From Ruminococcus sp. (lineage in GTDB: Bacteria; Bacillota_A; Clostridia; Oscillospirales; Ruminococcaceae), in contig JAFOMV010000136.1 of NCBI GenBank assembly GCA_017418765.1, positions 1-7,401 on the forward strand: a stretch of DNA of 7,401 bases. The letters run 5' to 3'. Positions 5,172 through 7,401 of the stretch are shown in pieces. Position 1 is the stretch's first letter. Each line of letters opens with the position of its first letter. The notes beneath the pieces are model-generated. The model made no database searches. It was given only the letters and a program-made list of their open reading frames with translations, and had not been told where the DNA came from. Made by a program: the position numbers and the translations under genes.

Positions 5172-5789
5172 TTATTTACATCTTGCAAGCATGGCGAGAG
5201 TAAGTGAAATATTCTCGTTATGCACAGTAACTCCTGCCGGAGGATTAAGATGAACAGCAGCGAAATTGAGGATATAACCTATACCTGCTTCTGCCATCCT
5301 GTCACATATTTCCTGTGCCGAATCTTCGGGCACAGTTATTATGCCTATTTTTATATTTTCTCTGCGGCACACCTCAGCCATATCATTTATATTCCTGATC
5401 GGTCTGCCGTTGATCATCCTGCCGATGAGTTCTTCATTGCGGTCAAATCCGCAGATGATATCAAGACCATAATCTGCAAAACTGTCACATTCCAGCATAG
5501 CCTTTCCAAGATTGCCCATGCCTGCAACGATTACTCCGTCATGATTCTCAAAACCGAGAGATCTGCCGATATCACCGATAAGTTCAAGTGCGGAATATCC
5601 AACTTTCGGGCGGCCTCCCCGGCTTACAGAAGCAAGATCCTTGCGTACCTGCACATCGTTCAGCCCTAAAGCCTCAGCTATTGCGGTAGCGGATATGTTG
5701 CCATTCTTCTTATCGTCGGACAAGGAGGTAAGGTAGTTGAAATAAAGCGGCAGTCTTGACATTGTCTGCGAAGTGATATTTTTAGTCAT
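5172..5789 (-). CDS. rex: Redox-sensing transcriptional repressor Rex
   Basis: This 205-residue protein has normal family length. An N-terminal winged helix (about 10-70) contains IAEALGLNDVQVRKDLASVSRGGRPKVGY. A Rossmann NAD(H)-binding domain follows, with GMGNLGKAML at 90-99 and C113-G-F-D at the end of the second strand. The conserved C-terminal part is IGYILNFAAVHLNPPAGVTVHNENI in two overlapping pieces (170-188, 186-194), ending in the helix that swaps between subunits. Rex dimers repress fermentative and redox genes at low NADH and release DNA when NADH rises. The wing reads ASVSRGGRPKVGY where many Rex proteins have a YFGxFGKRGVGY-like stretch, so this may be a variant subgroup with slightly different operator preference. 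It lies 21 nt after nfnB, with GAGGTG (5795-5800) 5 nt before its ATG, and is co-transcribed. Autoregulation through an operator upstream of nfnA (outside the window) is likely but unseen. Confidence 0.93.
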   Translation of the reverse strand: MTKNITSQTMSRLPLYFNYLTSLSDDKKNGNISATAIAEALGLNDVQVRKDLASVSRGGRPKVGYSALELIGDIGRSLGFENHDGVIVAGMGNLGKAMLECDSFADYGLDIICGFDRNEELIGRMINGRPIRNINDMAEVCRRENIKIGIITVPEDSAQEICDRMAEAGIGYILNFAAVHLNPPAGVTVHNENISLTLAMLARCK

Positions 5790-5810
5790 TGTCTCACCTC
5801 GTTCTGAGGA

Positions 5811-7196
5811 TCACTTGTTCTGCATATACTCATCCATAGCTGCGGCAGCCTTTTTGCCTGCGCCCATAGCGAGGATAACAGTAGCAGCGCCTGTAACAGC
5901 ATCGCCGCCTGCGTATACGCCCTCCTTTGATGTAAGACCGTTTTCATCAGCGATGATACCGCCCCATTTCTGAGTATCAAGACCTGCTGTAGTGGACTTG
6001 ATGAGCGGATTCGGTGATGTACCGATGGACATGATAACGCAGTCAGCTTCTATCTCAATGAATGCGCCTTCCTTTGGTACAGGCTTTGCTCTGCCTGAAG
6101 CGTCAGGTTCGGAAAGCTCCATTTCCTGACATCTTACGCTCTTTACCCAGCCGTTTTCAGTAGCATTGATCTCTACAGGGTTGGTGAGGAACTTGAAGAT
6201 GATACCCTCCTCCTTAGCGTGTTCTACTTCCTCAGCACGGGCAGGGAGCTCATTTTCGGTACGTCTGTATACTATGTATACCTCAGCGCCCAGTCTCTTG
6301 GCACATCTTGCAGCGTCCATAGCAACGTTTCCGCCGCCGACGATGACAGCCTTTGTGCCTGCCTTGATAGGAGTTGAGCTGCCTTCCTTGTAAGCCTTCA
6401 TCAGGTTGATACGTGTGAGGAACTCGTTAGCGGAGTAAACTCCGATGAGGTTCTCGCCGGGGATATTCATAAAGCGTGGGAGTCCTGCGCCTGAGCCGAT
6501 GAATACAGACTCAAAGCCTTCCTCCTGCATGAGTTCGTCGATGGACATAGTTCTGCCCACAACAGTATTTGTCTCTACCTTTACGCCGAGAGCTTTAAGT
6601 CCCTCTATCTCCTTCTGAACGATAGTCTTAGGCAGACGGAACTCAGGGATGCCGTAGGAGAGAACGCCGCCTGCAACGTGGAGAGCCTCAAATACAGTAA
6701 CATCGTAGCCCTTCTTTGCAAGGTCGCCTGCACAGGCAAGTCCTGACGGACCTGAACCGATAACAGCTGCCTTGTGACCGTTTGAAGCAGGCTTCTTAAC
6801 AGCAGTCTCAGGCTGAGCATTATGCCAGTCAGCAACGAATCTTTCAAGACGTCCGATAGCAACAGGCTCGCCCTTGATACCTCTTACACACTTGCTCTCG
6901 CACTGTGTTTCCTGAGGACAGACCCTTCCGCATACAGCAGGGAGTGAGCTTGACTTTGTGATTATATCATAAGCAGCAGCAAAGTCGCCCTTTGCAACCT
7001 CTGAGATAAATGCAGGTATATCTATCTGTACGGGACATCCGCCTGTACATGGCTTGTTCTTACAGTTCAGACAGCGCTGAGCTTCGTCGATAGCCTGCTG
7101 TTCGGTATAACCGAGAGCGACTTCCTTGAAGTTCTTGTTTCTTACATCAGGCTCCTGAACGGGCATTTCATTTCTTTTAAGAGACATATTAGGCAT
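5811..7196 (-). CDS. nfnB: NADH-dependent reduced ferredoxin:NADP+ oxidoreductase, large subunit (NfnB/GltD-like)
   Basis: This 461-residue flavoprotein of the glutamate-synthase small-subunit family probably reduces two NADP+ using reduced ferredoxin and NADH together with NfnA, by flavin-based electron bifurcation run in reverse. The N-terminal domain holds two sets of iron-sulfur ligands: C42, C45, C50, C54 in CLNCKNKPCTGGC, and C89, C93, C99, C103 in CGRVCPQETQCESKC. An FAD site follows at GSGPSG (147-152) with GGVLSYGIPEFRLPK (176-190). The NADP(H) fold has GGGNVAMDAARCAKRLG (287-303) and YRR at 310-312. The C-terminal FAD motif is YAGGDAVTGAATVILAMGAG (428-447). Start: ATG at 7196 with AAGGAGG (7206-7212) nine bases upstream, one base after the nfnA stop. 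The neighbouring NfnA decides for NfnB over GltD, since no GltB is visible. Sulfide dehydrogenase SudA is a near-identical alternative name. Cytoplasmic. Confidence 0.9.
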   Translation of the reverse strand: MPNMSLKRNEMPVQEPDVRNKNFKEVALGYTEQQAIDEAQRCLNCKNKPCTGGCPVQIDIPAFISEVAKGDFAAAYDIITKSSSLPAVCGRVCPQETQCESKCVRGIKGEPVAIGRLERFVADWHNAQPETAVKKPASNGHKAAVIGSGPSGLACAGDLAKKGYDVTVFEALHVAGGVLSYGIPEFRLPKTIVQKEIEGLKALGVKVETNTVVGRTMSIDELMQEEGFESVFIGSGAGLPRFMNIPGENLIGVYSANEFLTRINLMKAYKEGSSTPIKAGTKAVIVGGGNVAMDAARCAKRLGAEVYIVYRRTENELPARAEEVEHAKEEGIIFKFLTNPVEINATENGWVKSVRCQEMELSEPDASGRAKPVPKEGAFIEIEADCVIMSIGTSPNPLIKSTTAGLDTQKWGGIIADENGLTSKEGVYAGGDAVTGAATVILAMGAGKKAAAAMDEYMQNK

Positions 7197-7197
7197 A

Positions 7198-7401
7198 TCA
7201 CTTTACCTCCTTGAACAGATTGCAGGTCTCCTCGTGTGCATGGCGCTCGAAATCCTTGTACATAGCGCCTCTTGCCATAGCTTCATCGAAGTCTATGAGG
7301 TGACCGTCGAACTCAGGACCGTCAACACAGGCGAACTTTGTCTCGCCGCCTACGGTAAGACGGCATCCGCCGCACATACCTGTGCCGTCGATCATGATGG
7401 G
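7198..7401 (-). CDS. nfnA: NfnA-type ferredoxin-NADP+ reductase small subunit, C-terminal fragment (5' end outside window)
   Basis: Only the last 67 codons are visible. The frame is open to the window edge, reading P-I before the methionine at 7395, so that ATG is internal and the true start lies upstream. The fragment carries MIDGTGMCGGCRLTVGG and FACVDGPEFDGH, the C-terminal [2Fe-2S] segment of the NfnA / dihydroorotate-dehydrogenase electron-transfer-subunit-like family. Three of its cysteines are seen (in MCGGC and FACVDG); the first ligand may lie here or just upstream. The end HEETCNLFKEV is typical of the family. The stop at 7198-7200 is one base from the nfnB ATG, so the two subunits are translationally linked. 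NfnA binds FAD and NAD(H) and passes electrons to the bifurcating FAD of NfnB. SudB is an alternative name. Confidence 0.88.
   Translation of the reverse strand, partial: PIMIDGTGMCGGCRLTVGGETKFACVDGPEFDGHLIDFDEAMARGAMYKDFERHAHEETCNLFKEVK

Noticed and set aside
7198..7395. A complete 65-residue ferredoxin-like protein starting at 7395
   Set aside because: The frame stays open to the window edge, the residues before the ATG fit the family, and no Shine-Dalgarno site can be seen; it is the C-terminal end of a longer NfnA.

Overview
The window looks like chromosomal DNA of a Gram-positive anaerobe of the class Clostridia, most likely a Ruminococcus-like member of the Oscillospiraceae. The reasons are a Rex redox repressor joined to an NfnAB-type electron-bifurcating transhydrogenase, strong AGGAGG-type ribosome binding sites, textbook sigma-A promoters, moderate G+C by eye, and an intergenic mosaic of TGTAGGGG palindromes. 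The taxonomic placement is inference. Every gene I can support lies on the minus strand, so transcription runs from high to low coordinates.

Right part (5126-7401): an operon made of the end of the small NfnA subunit (7198-7401, cut by the window edge), the large NfnB subunit (5811-7196) and the redox-sensing repressor Rex (5172-5789). It is closed by a strong hairpin terminator (5126-5166). NfnAB couples NADH, ferredoxin and NADP+ pools and Rex reads NADH/NAD+, so enzyme and sensor of the same redox balance are co-transcribed.

Middle part (3506-5100): a monocistronic O-acetylhomoserine sulfhydrylase (metY, 3557-4846) with its own promoter (5026-5054), a palindrome on the -35 box, and a Rho-independent terminator (3511-3546). 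Its roughly 170-nt leader holds an unannotated 27-codon ORF (4907-4990) with a canonical Shine-Dalgarno site and two cysteine codons at its end. This is the best candidate here for an undescribed regulatory device: a sulfur-amino-acid-responsive leader peptide.

Intergenic part (about 2765-3505): some 740 bp without a credible gene. From 2793 to 3246 it is a dense mosaic of about ten palindromes, several starting with TGTAGGGG, with two copies of a 43-bp unit. The second copy carries an extra 53 bp with its own hairpin between CTYGTAAA repeats. From about 3285 to 3457 it is a purine/pyrimidine-biased stretch with perfect 13-bp and 14-bp inverted repeats.

Left part (1-2760): a polysaccharide-export operon driven by a perfect-consensus promoter (TTGACA, 17 bp, TATAAT; 2732-2760). 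The genes are the ABC-2 permease wzm (1919-2695), the ATPase wzt with a C-terminal Wzt_C-type domain (711-1919), and an incomplete SAM-dependent methyltransferase (1-708). wzm and wzt overlap by one base (TAATG), and wzt and the methyltransferase are 2 nt apart. The set resembles the O9a-type logic in which a methylating cap enzyme ends the glycan and the Wzt C-terminal domain recognises the finished chain. Which glycan is exported cannot be told from this window.
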